This document shows positions 41,680 to 54,099 of a stretch of 64,000 nucleotides of DNA, in pieces. This stretch comes from Tillandsia leiboldiana. Its lineage: Eukaryota; Streptophyta; Magnoliopsida; Poales; Bromeliaceae. Positions within the stretch are counted from its first letter, which is position 1, and each line of letters opens with the position of its first letter. The stretch lies in the NCBI GenBank assembly GCA_029204045.2, contig CM055065.1, forward strand, positions 15,317,251 through 15,381,250, in the 5' to 3' direction. The position numbers and the translations under genes were made by a program. The notes under the pieces were generated by a model. The model was not told where the DNA came from. It searched no databases and was given only the letters and a program-made list of their open reading frames with translations.

Positions 41680-44600
41680 TGTGAGGTCCTGGAATCCCCC
41701 GCGTAGGGTTGCTGGTTGTGGGCAGCTTTCGGTCGCCGTTGGGGGTGTTGGTGCGCGTGTTGGGGGCCCAGAAATGGATTTGTGATGCAAATTTGGGATT
41801 TGCTTGCATCACTGGAGGCCTGCGTGGGTTGCCGCAATTTGGACACAAGTGGTGACTTCGGTGCTTAAATTGAGACCCCGTGGGAAGTTGGAGGACCCGT
41901 CGGGTGTTTAGAAGTGTTTTCGCGCGATTCAAGATGTCAAAATTAGACTCCGGGTGAAGTCGGATAAAAGTTTACCTCTCCGGTCGCCTTCGGGAATTTT
42001 TAGAGTTGGAATTGGGGAAAATCGGACTTTAAAAATGGACCCGGCGCGAAAATCGGACGAGCGGGCATTCGGCAAATTTCGGGTGAGAATTTGGAGAAGC
42101 GGTACATCATTCTGGACTCAGCGCGTGAAATCGCTAAGGATGGACTATATTTGTTGGATTTGGAGTCCGGTAGGCGTGCGCGCTTTTCGAGGCAAAGCGG
42201 CACGCGGATCGAGACGCGCGTGGCGCGGATCCCGAGGAGGCTGCGGCGCGTCAGGCGAGGCGCGGCTGACGCGACGGCGCGCGCCTCTGCGCGCGTCGGG
42301 CAGGCGAACCATGCGCGGGCCCGTGTGGGGCCGCCACGTGGCGGACCCCAGTTGGCGCCCGCGCGGGCCGCTGGGGGCGCCCGCCCGTGGTCACGGGCGC
42401 GTGTCCGCGCCTGTGGGCGGCCCGGTGTGTCACGCGCCCGTGTGGCGCGTGAGCTGCGCTGGCCGCGTGGCGCGCAGGGACCGCGGCCACGTGGCCGCCC
42501 TCCTCTTGCGTGGGCCGGGTGCAACGGGTGGGTGTGGTGCACCGCTGGTGCACAGGTGACGTGTTGCACCGTGGACCGACCCCCTACCCTTTTTCCTCTT
42601 TTTTCTTCTTCTTCCTCGCCGCAAGCCACTTCTTCTCCTTCTTCGTTCCTTTTTCACCCGAGAGCGAGAGAGAGTGAGGAGGGAGGTTGGGGATGTGCGG
42701 CGGGCGCCGTGGCCTCGTGGAGCGCGCGAGTTTTTTCGTGGGAGCGTTTCGGCGACGGCGGCGCAGTAGGGTAGGTCCGTGTGTGGTTTACTGTATTTTT
42801 GTACAGTTTCGGGGCGACCTTTTGGACTGTAATTAACCCTCTTGCTCTTTCTGTGTTGGGCACCGTGCACCGTTTTGCGTGCGGACTCCGGCACGTGCAC
42901 CGGTTTGCGTGCGGACTACGTTTTGCGGTGCGGACTCCAGGCACCGTGCACCGTTTGCGTGCGGACTCCGGACCGTGCACCGGTTTTGCGTGCGGACTCC
43001 GTTTTGCGTGTGCGGACTCCGAACCGTGCACCGTTTGCGTGCGGACTCCCGGCACCGTGCACCATTTTGCGTGCGGACTCCGGCACCGTGCACCGTTTGC
43101 GTGCGGACTCCGTTTTGCGTGCAGATCCTGGCACCCGTGCACCGTTTTGCGTGCGGCGGATCATCTGGCACCGTGCACCGTTCTGCCGTGCAGACTCCGT
43201 TTTGCGTGCGGATCCTGCAACGGCACCGTTTTGCGTGCGACCGTCAGCGGACAAAGTTTTGCGTGCGAATCGCGTGGAGGCCCAATTGCAAGTGTCTACG
43301 AGCAATTGGTGGCAAATCGAGGGGGTGGCCTATCTCCAAGTTTTATGGAATGTACATTAATTCTATTATGTAGGACTATGCATGATAGTATATTCCTTGT
43401 GTAGCATGCTAGATTGTTGGAATGGCTATCCCTTTATTATCGGGTAAGTGGTTATCTGAACTGACCTAGCACCCCCGTCATATGTTGTTGTGTAAACAGA
43501 CTAGTAGAAAACCTCACTTGGGCTAGGTTATTTATGCTTAGACATCCACACTGTTCCTTCACCCTGACATAGGTTTTTCCGCCCGGGTAGTGGGCCGAGA
43601 GGTCGGGACTTGCTTTTAGTGTGGGATGCTTTTGCACTCTTGCTTGGGAGCAGAGTGGAGTCTGGTAGTTGTAGCTGGGTGGCTTATCTGTGCGGGAGCC
43701 GTTTGGGTAAACGGTAGTCCCGGGAGGTCTTGTTTCCCTGTTGTGCCGTCGTGGAGGGAGCCGTTTGCGCAGACGGCAGTCCCGGGCCGTCGAGTATCTT
43801 CCGGTCCGCCTGTTGGGACAGTTGGGGTGACGGTGGTCCAGGTCGTTGAGTGTTGTCCGACCTGTTTTGTTACACTGAGTTGTGGGTCGTTCCTGGCTGG
43901 GAGTATCTCCAGCTTCAGTGAGCCTTGTGCTGCGAGTGTTGGCGCCGGCTAGTGTCCTCGTGTTTCGAGTTAGCCGAGCAGCTGAGTCGTCGAGAGTTCC
44001 TCCGACTGTCGTGCGAGGTATTGGGGATCCTGAGTCCTACCGTCTGAGAGTGAGCGTGGATTTGACTAGCCTGCTTATGCCAATTTGTGTTACTCTATGC
44101 GCGAGTGTTCCTCAGTTGGAGTCGCGTCCCTGAGATCCGATGGATACGATGGGCCTGTTGAGGCAGTTTTGCGCGAGGGGTGAGTTAGTGGGGCAGCGAC
44201 GCCCACGTAAATCCTGTCCATGGGGATGCGTGGTAGTGGGCAGGCGCGTTCCTAGTCGACAGGCGCAGGCTTGACTGGACCTATGAGGCAAGTCATGTTC
44301 GATTGGGTCTATTGAGCACCTTGGGTGCGAGTGGTCTTTTTACTTGCATCTGTTCCACTTTTGAGTATCTAGATAGAGGCATGATAGCTGTAGAGTAGTT
44401 TCAGCCTTCTTTCAGATTCTTGCCTGTTATCTTTTGCCTCTTGTAGACTGGTGGGCAGACCGTTGGGTTGTTGACGGTACCCACTGAGAACTACTGGGGA
44501 AGTAGTTATCACACACCCGTCGTGGTGTCTTTTTCCCCCAGGAACTTCTCCTCTGTTCCGGTGCTCCAGTTGCTGATCCTTCTGACCGAGGCGAGGGAGT

Positions 44601-45048
44601 CGCGAGCTAGTTCCCTACCCGTCAATGGAGTGTAGCGGTACCCCTTCAGAGGAGAGCTTTCAGTAGATTAGTTTCTTCTTTTTTCCTCTGTGTGAGAGAC
44701 CTTTGTTGTGAGGTATAGAGTTTACTTTATTTTACAGTTTGAGAGACTGTTGTAGTGAGGATATTCTTTTATCGAGAGTTGTACACTGATGTATTCATTG
44801 GAGATACTCCCTTTTGAGTTTTGTATCAGAGGACTTTGTATATGATAGTATTTGGGGAGATGGTTATTGTATTATTTTCAGTTGTACAGGTTTGGACTTC
44901 AGTTTAGTAGTCTACTTTCAGCTCTCTAATATCGTATACTGTAGTTGATTCTTTCTGCAGGTTAGACGCTTCATCTGTACGGCAGTTTCCGTACAGATGG
45001 CGGATCTGTTGGCGAGCCCGGGTGGCAGTTTCCACCCGGGGCGTGACA
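41680..45048 (+). mobile_element. 3' LTR of element A copy 1 (error-rich)
   Basis: 3369 bp. Compared with 54100-57510 it shows dozens of one- or two-base insertions and deletions, often in homopolymers, while sharing the same 3'-LTR-specific substitutions. It is best treated as an unpolished duplicate. Confidence 0.88.
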
Positions 45049-45629
45049 TTTTGAGTCTAAGTTAGCCACGCTCATGGCCCGTGGTGGCACACCCCCACGG
45101 AGCTATCCAATCCCACGGGCGTCCCAATCGGCAAACAATACCGCACGGCGATCATGATGTCGCAAATGGCCAAACGGAGTGTCGGCTTGGAGGGAGCGAC
45201 CCTACCAAGCATGTTCGAAATGAGCACAAACGGCAAGCAAGCAAGTCTCGATCATCGTGTCTAAAACACGGAATAGCAATCATCGTGTCTAAAACAAGGA
45301 AATAGAATCACCGACCTTGTAGCGGGGTATAGTATCTAAAGTGTCAATGTTCATATACAATATTAACATTATCTTGCATAATGAAAGAGTAAACATTTAC
45401 AAGTTGTCCTCACATCCACACATGGAAATCTAACTATTTCATCTTGATGTACAAGTTTTAGAAGTTTTCTACTTGTATCTCACTACACTAGATGGCGCAC
45501 TAATGTCATAATGTCCATTATACCATGTCGTGCTGAACATGTCTCAATAATCTATAATATAGTATATTCTTCTCTATTCCATATCAAAAAGCCTTAAGGT
45601 CACGAAAATTCCTATTCAATCCCCCTTAA
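45049..45629 (-). mobile_element. X-family LTR segment (duplicate of 57511-58103)
   Basis: Same order and content as 57511-58103 but with many small indels. The TTCTT duplication is corrupted to TT. Confidence 0.85.
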
Positions 45630-46400
45630 TGTCACGCCCCGGGCGTCAAAACTGCGACCCGGGCTCCAGCCAACAGATCGCGCCTATACAAAACCCGCAT
45701 AGGCGAAGCGTCCAAACCCGCAAGAAAAGGTACTACAGCTAACAGATATAAGCGCTACAACTAAAAATATGCTGTAAAACTAACATCAACCACTTTACAA
45801 CTTGACTATTAATACAATATCCATCTCCCATAAATGATAATACAATCTCCTCAAATACCATAATCCAAACTCAACTGGGCGTAAACTGAAATAAACATCA
45901 GTGTACAGGCTCCAAACATATCAATCCTCATACAACAGTCTTCAAAAAGAGGAAATAAAATAACCTAAATCTACTGGAAGATCTCCTCTGACGGGGGTAA
46001 CCGTACTCCCAACGACGGGTAGGGATCAGCTCGCGACTCCTCTCGCCTAGATCAACAACCGCAGAATCAGAAACCCCGCTAAGACTCTGCAAACAAAGGA
46101 GAGAAAGGAAAAAGGAGGGGGAAAACCCCCAAGGGTGTGAGAACTACACCAAAAAGGAGGTCCTCCGTGCGGTACCACCGCCAAGCCCGACGATCTGCCC
46201 CCTAAGTCCACTAGAGGCATAAGATAACCAACGCAGTAAAAACTGAACAAGAAAGCTGGAGACACTCAACAGCTACCATGCCTCTATCTATAAGCTCAAA
46301 GGGGAGAACCAAATAATGGTAGCAAAACACTAGCACATGAAGTGCACAATCGACCCAATCGCTGACTGCCACATTGGTCTAGGCAAAACCTGCGCCCACC
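45630..46400 (-). mobile_element. LTR P segment (duplicate), ends at gap
   Basis: Matches 58104-58883 with many indels and runs into the N block. The last bases before the gap match 58879-58883. Confidence 0.85.
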
Positions 46401-46500
46401 NNNNNNNNNNNNNNNNNNNNNNNNNNNNNNNNNNNNNNNNNNNNNNNNNNNNNNNNNNNNNNNNNNNNNNNNNNNNNNNNNNNNNNNNNNNNNNNNNNNN
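46401..46500. other. assembly gap, 100 N
   Basis: Exactly 100 N, the conventional length for a scaffold gap of unknown size. The sequence on the right (46501) repeats what began at 34066, so the true gap is probably negative, i.e. an overlap. Confidence 0.97.
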
Positions 46501-47208
46501 ACACAAGGCGTCTTCAACAACAAGTGGAAAGGAGCCAAGACAAATCCTACTAGCTAATCCGAGCACAACTTAACTATGCGTAAAAGAGAAAAGTAGATAA
46601 CAATATCATACAAGAATTACAACTCCAATTATACGAAAGGAGTCCTCTCAAATACAAAAACCTATCAAACTACTCATTTGGTGGTCTCTTAAACAACAAA
46701 AAAATACACCAACACCTCTCCCACAAAACAAAAGAAAAGGTGCCCTGTAACCACCTCGAGTGATTGCGACTGGGAACAAGCTAGCTATGCGATAACCCCT
46801 TGCCACGGTACCCGAGCCCCTCCCCGCTGCGGGATAGCTCTTGTAAAACAAAACCCCAAATGGGGTGGAAACTATTAGTTCCCAGTGGGTTAAGCTGAGA
46901 GAGAAGCGGAAATACCACCAATCGGTTCAACTGAGGCAAAAGCTATAGTATATACTGACGAAATATGAAATGTGACAATAACAACTGAATAAAGTACTAT
47001 ACTACTATCATGCCTCTATGTCATGTACAAGGTTGCTAATTGATATGAATCATAATGCATCATAATGTCATTACAATAGTTAGTATCATCTATGTGATGT
47101 TCCGAAGTCAAGTTTGCGTATTATGTATGTCCAACTACAATGAAGAATGATTCTGTGATATGCAATGTCATGTTAGTTAACTTTAATCATTTCTCTTGAG
47201 ACTTTCTT
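46501..47208 (-). mobile_element. X-family LTR segment (duplicate of 34066-34765)
   Basis: Error-rich repeat of the X sequence that flanks element A on the left. It starts abruptly inside the LTR at the gap. Confidence 0.85.
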
Positions 47209-50200
47209 TGTGAGGTCCTGGAATCCCCCGCGTAGGGTTGCTGGTTGTTGGGCAGCTTTCGGTCGCCGTTGGGGGTGTTTGGTGCGCGTGTTGGGGGCAG
47301 AAATGGATTTGTGATGCAATTTGGGATTTGCTTGCATCACTGGAGGCCTGCGTGGGTTGCGCGCAATTTGACACAAGTGGTGGACTTCGGGGGCTTAATT
47401 GAGACCCCGTGGGAAGTTGGAGGACCCGTCGGGTGTTAGAAGTGTTTCGCGCGATTCAGATGTCAAAATTAGACTCCGGGTGAAGTCCGGATAAAAAGTT
47501 TACCTCTCCGGTCGCCTTCGGGAATTTTAGAGTTGGAATTGGGCAAATCGGACTTTAAAAATGGACCCGGCGCGAAAATCGGATCGAGTGGGCATTCGGC
47601 AAATTTTCGGGTGAGAATTTGGAGAAGCGCGACATCATTTGGACTCAGCGCGCGAAATCGCTAAGGATGGACTATTTATTTGTTGGATTTGGAGTCGGTA
47701 GGCCGTGCGCGTTTTCGAGGCAAAGCGGCACGCGGATCGAGACGCGCGTGGCGCGGATCCCGAGGAAGGCTGCGCGCGTCAGGCGAGGTGCGGCTGACGC
47801 GACAGGGCGCGCCTCTGCGCGCGTCGGGGCAGGCGCACCATGCGCGGGCCACGTGGGGCCGCCACGTGGCGGACCCCAGTTGGCGCCCGCGCGGGCGCTG
47901 GGGCGCACGCGCGGGCGCGGGGCGCCCGCCCGTGTCACGGGGCGTGTCCCGCGCCTGTGGGCGGCCCGGTGTCACGCGCCCGTGTGGCGCGTGAGCTGCG
48001 GGGCCGCGTGGCGCGCAGGGACGCGGCCACGTGGCCGCCTTCCTCTTGCGTGGGCCGGGTGCACCCGGGTGGGTGTGGTGCACCGGCCGGTGCACGGTGC
48101 ACCGTGCACCGTGGACCGCCCCCTCCCCTTTTCCTCTTTTTCTTCTTCTTCTTCCTCCCCGCAAGCCACTTCTTCTCCTTTTCGGTTCCTTCTTCACCCC
48201 GAGAGCGAAGAGAGGAGTGAGGAGGGAGGTTGTGGGATGTGCGGCGGCGCGCCGTGGACCTCGTGGAGCTCGCGAGTTTTTTCGTGGGGAGCGTTTCGGC
48301 GACGGCGGCGCAGTCGGGTAGGTCCCGTGTGTTGGTTTTACTGTATTTTTGTACAGTTTTCGGGGCGACCTTTTGGACTGTAATTAACCCTCTTGCTCTT
48401 TTCTGTGTTGGGCACCGTGCACCGTTTTGCGTGCGGACTCGGCACCGTGCACCGTTTTGCGTGCGGACTCCGTTTTGCGTGCGGACTCCGGCACCGTGCA
48501 CCGTTTTGCGTGCGGACTCCGGCACCGTGCACCGTTTTGCGTGCGGACTCCGTTTTGCGTGCGGACTCCGGCACCGTGCACCGTTTTGCGTGCGGACTCC
48601 GTTTTGCGTGCGGACTCCGGCACTGTGCACCGTTTTGCGTGCGGACCCGGCACCGTGCACCGTTTTGCGTGCGGACTCCGTTTTGCGTGCGGATCCGGCA
48701 CCGTGCACCGTTTTGCGTGCGGACTCCGGCACCGTGCACCGTTTGCGTGCGGACTCCGTTTTGCGTGCAGATCCTGGCACCGTGCACCGTTTTGCGTGCG
48801 GACTCCGGCAGCGGCACGTTTGCGTGCAGACTCCGTTTTGCGTGCGGATCCTGGCACCGTGCCCGTTTTGCGTGCGGACTCGGCAGCGGACATCGTTTTG
48901 CGTGCGGATCGCGTGGAGGCCAATTGCAAGTGTCTACGAGCAATTGGTGGCAAATCGAGGTGGGTGGCCTTATCTCCAAGTTTTATGGAATGTACATTAA
49001 TTCTATTAATGTAGGACTATGCATGATAGTATATTTCCTTGTGTAGCATGCTAGATTGTTGGAATGGCTATCCCTTTATTATCGGTTAATGTGGTATCTT
49101 GGAACTTGACCTAGCACCCCCGTCATATGTTGTATGTGTAACCAGACTAGTAGAAAAACCCTCACTTGGGCTAGGGTTATTTATGCTTAGACATCCACAC
49201 TGTTCCTTCATCCCTGACATAGTGTTTCTCGCCCGGGTAGTGGGCCGAGAGGTCGGGACTTGCTTTTAGTGTGGGATGCTTTTGCACTCTTGCTGGGAGC
49301 AGAGTGGAGTCTGGTAGTTGTAGGGGTTGCTTATCTGTGCCGGGAGCGTTTGGGTAAAACGGTAGTCCCGGGAGGTCTTGTTTTCCTGTTGTGCCGTCGT
49401 GGAGGGAGCCGTTGTGCAGACGGCAGTCCCGGGCCGTCGAGTATCTTCCGGTCCGCCTTGTTGGGAACCGTTGGGGTTGACGGTGGTCCCAGGTCGTTGA
49501 GTGTTGTCCGACCTGTTTTGTTACCCTGAGTTGTGGGTCGTTCCTGGCTGTGGAGTATCTCCAGCCAGGGAGCCTTGTGCTGCGAGCTGTTGGCGAGGCG
49601 AGTGTCTCGTGTTTCGAGTTAGCCGAGCAGCTGAGTCGTCGAGAGTTCTCCGGACTGTCGTGCGAGGTATTTGGGGATCCTGAGTCCTACCGTTCTGAGA
49701 GTGAGCGTGGATTTTGACTAGCCTGCTTATGCCAATTTGTGTTACTCTATGCCGCGCCGTGTTCCTCAGTTGGAGTCGCGTCCCTGGAGATGCCGCGTGT
49801 GGATACGATGGGGCCTGTTGAGGCAGTTTTGCGCGAGGGGGGTGAGTTAGTCGGGCAGGACGCCCCACGTAAATCCCGTCCTCATGGGGATGCGTGGGTC
49901 GTGGGCAGGCGCGTTCCTAGTCGACAGGCGCAGGCTTGACTGGACCCTATGAGGCAGTCAGTTCGATTGGGTCTATTGAGCACCTTGGGTGCGAGTGGTC
50001 TCTTTTACTTGCATCTGTTCCACTTTTTGAGTATCTAGATAGAGGCAATGATAGCTGTAGAGTAGTTTCCAGCCTTTCTTTCAGATTTCTTTGCCTGTTA
50101 TCTTTTGCCTCTTGTAGACTTGGTGGGCAGACCGTTGGGCTTGTTGACGGTACCCACTGAGAACTACTGTGGGAAGTAGTTCTCACACCCGTCGTGGTGT

Positions 50201-50722
50201 CTTTTTCCCCAGGAACTTCTCCTCTGTTCCTGTTGCTCCAGTTGCTGATCCTTCTGACCGAGGCGAGGGAGTCGCGAGCTAGTTCCCTACCCGTCACTGG
50301 AGTGTAGCGGTACCCCTTCAGAGGAGAGCTTCAGTAGATAGTTTTCTTCTTTTTCCTCTGTTGAGAGACCTTTGTTGTGAGGTATAGAGTTGTACTTTAT
50401 TTTACAGTTTGAGAGACTGTTGTAGTGAGGATATTCTTTTATCGAGAGTCTGTACACTGATGTATTCATTGGAGATACCTCCCTTTTGAGTTTTGTATCA
50501 GAGGACTTTGTATATGATAGTATTTGGGAGATGGTTATTGTATTATTTTCAGTTGTACAGTGTTTGGACTTCAGTTTTAGTAGTCTACTTTCAGCTCTCT
50601 GATATCTGTATACTGTAGTTGATTCTTTCTGCAGGTTAGACGCTTCATCTGTACGGCAGTTTCCGTACAGATGGCGGATCTGTTGGCGAGCCCGGGTGGC
50701 AGTTTCCACCCGGGGCGTGACA
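47209..50722 (+). mobile_element. 5' LTR of element A copy 2 (some errors)
   Basis: 3514 bp. It shares 5'-LTR-specific variants with copy 1, e.g. GGCACTGTG in the array (48620 and 36184), AGCTCGCGAG and CGGACATCG, which the 3' LTRs lack. Confidence 0.88.
48411..48912 (+). repeat. 31/18-bp minisatellite, copy 2 5' LTR
   Basis: The same array as 35975-36485 with small deletions. The order of long and short units is the same wherever it can be followed. Confidence 0.85.
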
Positions 50723-50730
50723 GATTAGAG

Positions 50731-50742
50731 TGGTATCAGAGC
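50731..50742 (+). other. primer binding site (tRNA-iMet), element A copy 2
   Basis: TGGTATCAGAGC, 8 nt after the LTR end at 50722. Confidence 0.92.
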
Positions 50743-51050
50743 CTAGGTTGTAGGTCGTGGTGGACTTAGAAACCCTAGGCTTGTGGTTGGATATTAGGAT
50801 GACTACGTGAGAGTCGTGACTTTTAGCGAGAGTCCTGATTGACTTTTTACCTCTCCCAAGAGACGGGATGAGAGTTTGGCATGTTTATTCTCCTAATCGA
50901 TTATGTTGGTTGCAGACAACATAATGCTATGGAATGGATGACATGTCTTAGACTTTCGCTGGATTGGGTCGTATGGTTGTTGTGTCCTGACGTTTGTAGT
51001 TGTGCAGTGGGTTGCGATACCCCTGAGACGTCGTGTTGTGAAAAGGACAC

Positions 51051-51514
51051 GCATTTTCCCTGGCCGAGTTACCAGGAGGGCATTTTCCCCTGGCCGAGTT
51101 ATCAGGAGGGCATTTTCCCTGGCCGAGTTACCAGGAGGGCATTTTCCCTGGCCGAGTTACAAGGAGGGCATTTTCCCTGGCCGAGTTACAAGGAGGCATT
51201 TTCCCTGGCCGAGTTACCAGGAGGGCATTTTCCCTGGCCGAGTTACCAGGAGGGCATTTTCCCTGGCCGAGTCACCAGGAGGGCATTTTCCCTGGCCGAG
51301 TCACCAGGAGGGCATTTTCCCTGGCCGAGTCACCAGGAGGGCATTTTCCCTGGCCGAGTCACCAGGAGGGCCTTTTCCCTGGCCGAGTTACCAGGAGAGC
51401 CTTTTCCCTGGCTGAGTTACCAGAAGAGCGTTTTCCCTGGCTGAGTTACCAGGAGAGCGTTTTCCCTGGCTGAGTTACCAGGAGGGCGTTTTCCCTGGCT
51501 GAGTTACCAGGAGG
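51051..51514 (+). repeat. 29-bp minisatellite, element A copy 2
   Basis: Same array as 38624-39088, differing by single-base homopolymer indels only. Confidence 0.92.
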
Positions 51515-52288
51515 GCATTTTCACTGGCCGAGTTACCAGATGGATAATTATCACTGGCCGAGTTACCAGATGGATAATTATCGCTGGCCGAGTTACCAGA
51601 TGGATAATTATCGCTGGCCGAGTTACCAGATGGATAATTATCGCTGGCCGAGTTACCAGATGGATAATTATCACTGGCCCAGTTACCAGATGATAATTAT
51701 CGCTGGCCGAGTTACCAGATGGATAATTATCGCTGGCCGAGTTACCAGATGGATAATTATCGCTGGCCGAGTTACCAGATGGATAATTATCACTGGCCGA
51801 GTTACCAGATGATAATTATCGCTGGCCGAGTTACCAGATGGATATTATCACTGGCCGAGTTACCAGATGATAATTATCGCTGGCCGAGTTACCAGATGGA
51901 TAATTATCGCTGGCCGAGTTACCAGATGGATAATTATCGCTGGCCGAGTTACCAGATGGATAATTATCACTGGCCGAGTTACCAGATGGATAATTATCAC
52001 TGGCCGAGTTACCAGATGATAATTATCACTGGCCGAGTTACCAGATGGGTAATTATCGCTGGCCGAGTTACCAGATGGATAATTATCACTGGCCGAGTTA
52101 CCAGATGATAATTATCACTGGCCGAGTTACCAGATGGGTAATTATCACTGGCCGAGTTACCAGATGGATAATTATCACTGGCCGAGTTACCAGATGGATA
52201 ATTATCACTGGCCGAGTTACCAGATGGATAATTATCACTGGCCGAGTTACCAGATGATAATTATCACTGGCTGAGTTACCAGATGGAT
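51515..52288 (+). repeat. 29/30-bp minisatellite, element A copy 2
   Basis: Same array as 39089-39866 with the GATAATTATC palindrome heads and the same pattern of 29- and 30-bp units. Confidence 0.92.
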
Positions 52289-52312
52289 ACTTTCCCCTGG
52301 CCGAGCTACCAG

Positions 52313-52437
52313 AGGCGAGGCCGCCCAGTGAGGGGCGATGCCGCCCAGTGAGTGGCGATGCCGCCCAGCGAGAGGCGAGGCCGCCCAGTGAGGGGCGATG
52401 CCGCCCAGTGAGTGGCGATGCCGCCCAATGAGTGGCG
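52313..52437 (+). repeat. 20-bp GC-rich repeat, element A copy 2
   Basis: Six clean units alternating GCGATGCCGCCCAGTGAG and GCGAGGCCGCCCAG forms. Confidence 0.88.
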
Positions 52438-52722
52438 AAGGTTCGGCCTGTTGAGGCGATTTTCACCTCCGGCCGAGTTACCAGGTGGTTATTTTAGTGA
52501 GATTGAGATGACCCGACAGGACGCCGAGATTTGATGGCGCCGAGTTCGTCCTGATGGACTACCGGGAGCGTCTCCAGCCGTGAGCTGCTTGTTGACATAG
52601 TTTCCCGCTTTGAACGAGAGGGACCGAATCCCTGAACGGTAAAGGAGCGAAAACTTCGATAGACTGAGCCTAGAGTCTGTTCTTGTTGGATTGGGGTTCT
52701 AGGCACCGGTCTATCGGGATTT

Positions 52723-53022
52723 TTGGATTTTGGCCGCGACAGTCGGTTCTTCTCGCCTATGAGTGGGGTGTTGCTGCGAGTTGAGTCGTTGAGGGTTCTC
52801 CGACATAGCTGTGAGAGTGCTAGGGCATTTGCATCGATGTATGGGCTAGAGATAGTACCCTTAGCTTGTGCTCGTGAGGTTCAGATACCTGATCACGTGT
52901 TGCACATAGATGGGTGTTATTGGTCCTGCCCAGTGCAGTTGGGGCCCTGGTTTTTGCCTGTTGATCTTTTGGCTCTTCCTCAGCTCCGGGATTTCGAGGT
53001 AGTGTTGGGTATAGTACTGTGA
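52723..53022 (+). pseudogene. pol: protease C-terminal remnant, element A copy 2
   Basis: Identical in translation to 40300-40599: the C-terminal part of a retrotransposon aspartic protease (VDLLALPQLRDFEVVLG), without active-site residues, ending where GMDWL is mutated. It lies just upstream of the 27-bp array, so the RT that should follow has been replaced by repeats. Confidence 0.65.
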
Positions 53023-53050
53023 GGATCTGAGGCCTTGATGCTTGGGTTTA

Positions 53051-53374
53051 CCACTCCGTTGATACACGGTGGTGATGCCACGCCGTTGGCGCACGGCAGT
53101 GATGCCACGCCGTTGTTACACGGCAGTGATGCCACGCCGTTGGCGCACGGCAGTGATGCCACGCCGTTGGTACACGACAGTGATGCCACGCCGTTGATAC
53201 ACGGCGGTGATGCCACTCCGTTGATACGCGGTGGTGATGCCACACCGTTGATACATGGTGGTGATGCCACGCCGGTGGCGCACGGCAGTGAGGCCACGCC
53301 GTTGTTACACGGCGGTAATGCCACGCCGTGGGTGCACGGCAGTGATGCCACGTTGTAGGTACACAACGGTGAAA
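53051..53374 (+). repeat. 27-bp minisatellite, element A copy 2
   Basis: Twelve units of exactly 27 bp; all but the last are close matches. Expanded relative to V (three to four) and W (one). Confidence 0.92.
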
Positions 53375-53828
53375 GTCTTTTGGATGTTTCGGACTTTTGA
53401 CTGCGAGTTGGGCATCAGCTTTTTGATCGCCTTGTGAGCCAGTTTTCAGTCCCGTTCACCGACGGTTTGGTCCCCGTTAGGGTGTTCTTTATGAGTTGAG
53501 GGATCGACTTCGACCCGTGGGTCCGTTGGGGTTATAGCATGTTGAGCGACCAACTGTGGCACGAGATTGTGTCTCTTGAGGAACCCTTTTGAGGGTAGCC
53601 TGCAGTTGAGTAGTCCACTCGGGTGGTTTTGGATCGGGAAGTGACCGAGTGAAGACCCCAACTTATTGGATTTCCCTTCCTTATTGGACGAGTCTGCGGG
53701 TATGCTTCGGGTCGGCTTGTTGAGGGTGGCACCATGTTGTGGTTTGGTGCGTATTACACTTGTGGTGATCTCAGTTTTCCCCCAGCCTTTCTAGTGGAGC
53801 CCTTGGTTTTTCACGTCTCAGCTCAGTA

Positions 53829-54050
53829 GTGATGTGTTTTTTCCTCGCCCGTGATTTACTTGCCCCTTTGAGATCCGTGATTATTGGAGTACGAGGGACG
53901 CCCGTTGCAATTTCTGGCTCGAGAGATGAGAGAATTGCACATCGGGTCATGCCGTACTTGTTGTTGTTGTTGCGGAGTAATCACGAGGAGCGAGTGGGGG
54001 AGCTGGAGGCGTATTGTTTGATACCTAGCCGTGGTATTCTTGACTCCTGA
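53829..54050 (+). pseudogene. pol: pol C-terminal remnant, element A copy 2
   Basis: A 73-residue frame reading TPVAISGSRDERIAHRVMPY and LLLLLRSNHEERVGELEAYC, the decayed end of Ty3/gypsy pol (R..VVPYLLVLWSNHEE..ATWE). It is followed by TTTCGAGGACGAAACT and the purine tract GGGGGAGGA at 54091-54099. The ATG is incidental. Confidence 0.7.
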
Positions 54051-54099
54051 TGGGCTTGATCTAGTTTCGAGGACGAAACTTTCTTTTAGTGGGGGAGGA

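Larger units (their letters stand above)
34766..45048 (+). mobile_element. element A, first copy (non-autonomous LTR element)
   Basis: 5' LTR 34766-38295, PBS 38304-38315, internal region 38296-41679, 3' LTR 41680-45048. The internal 3.4 kb holds minisatellites (38624-39866, 39891-40017, 40628-40952), a protease remnant and a pol C-terminus, so it cannot make its own proteins. LTRs are about 99.5% or more identical outside length-variable arrays, judged by eye on the clean copies, so the insertion is recent. The right half is rich in single-base indels compared with the second copy, which I take as unpolished assembly. Confidence 0.9.

Noticed and set aside
45049..46400. A second, independent insertion of element A in another X copy
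   Set aside because: Flanks, insertion point, repeat numbers and LTR-specific SNPs are the same as in the other copy. An assembly duplicate explains all of this more simply.
46296..46573. ORFs running through the N block
   Set aside because: They consist largely of unknown residues across an assembly gap.
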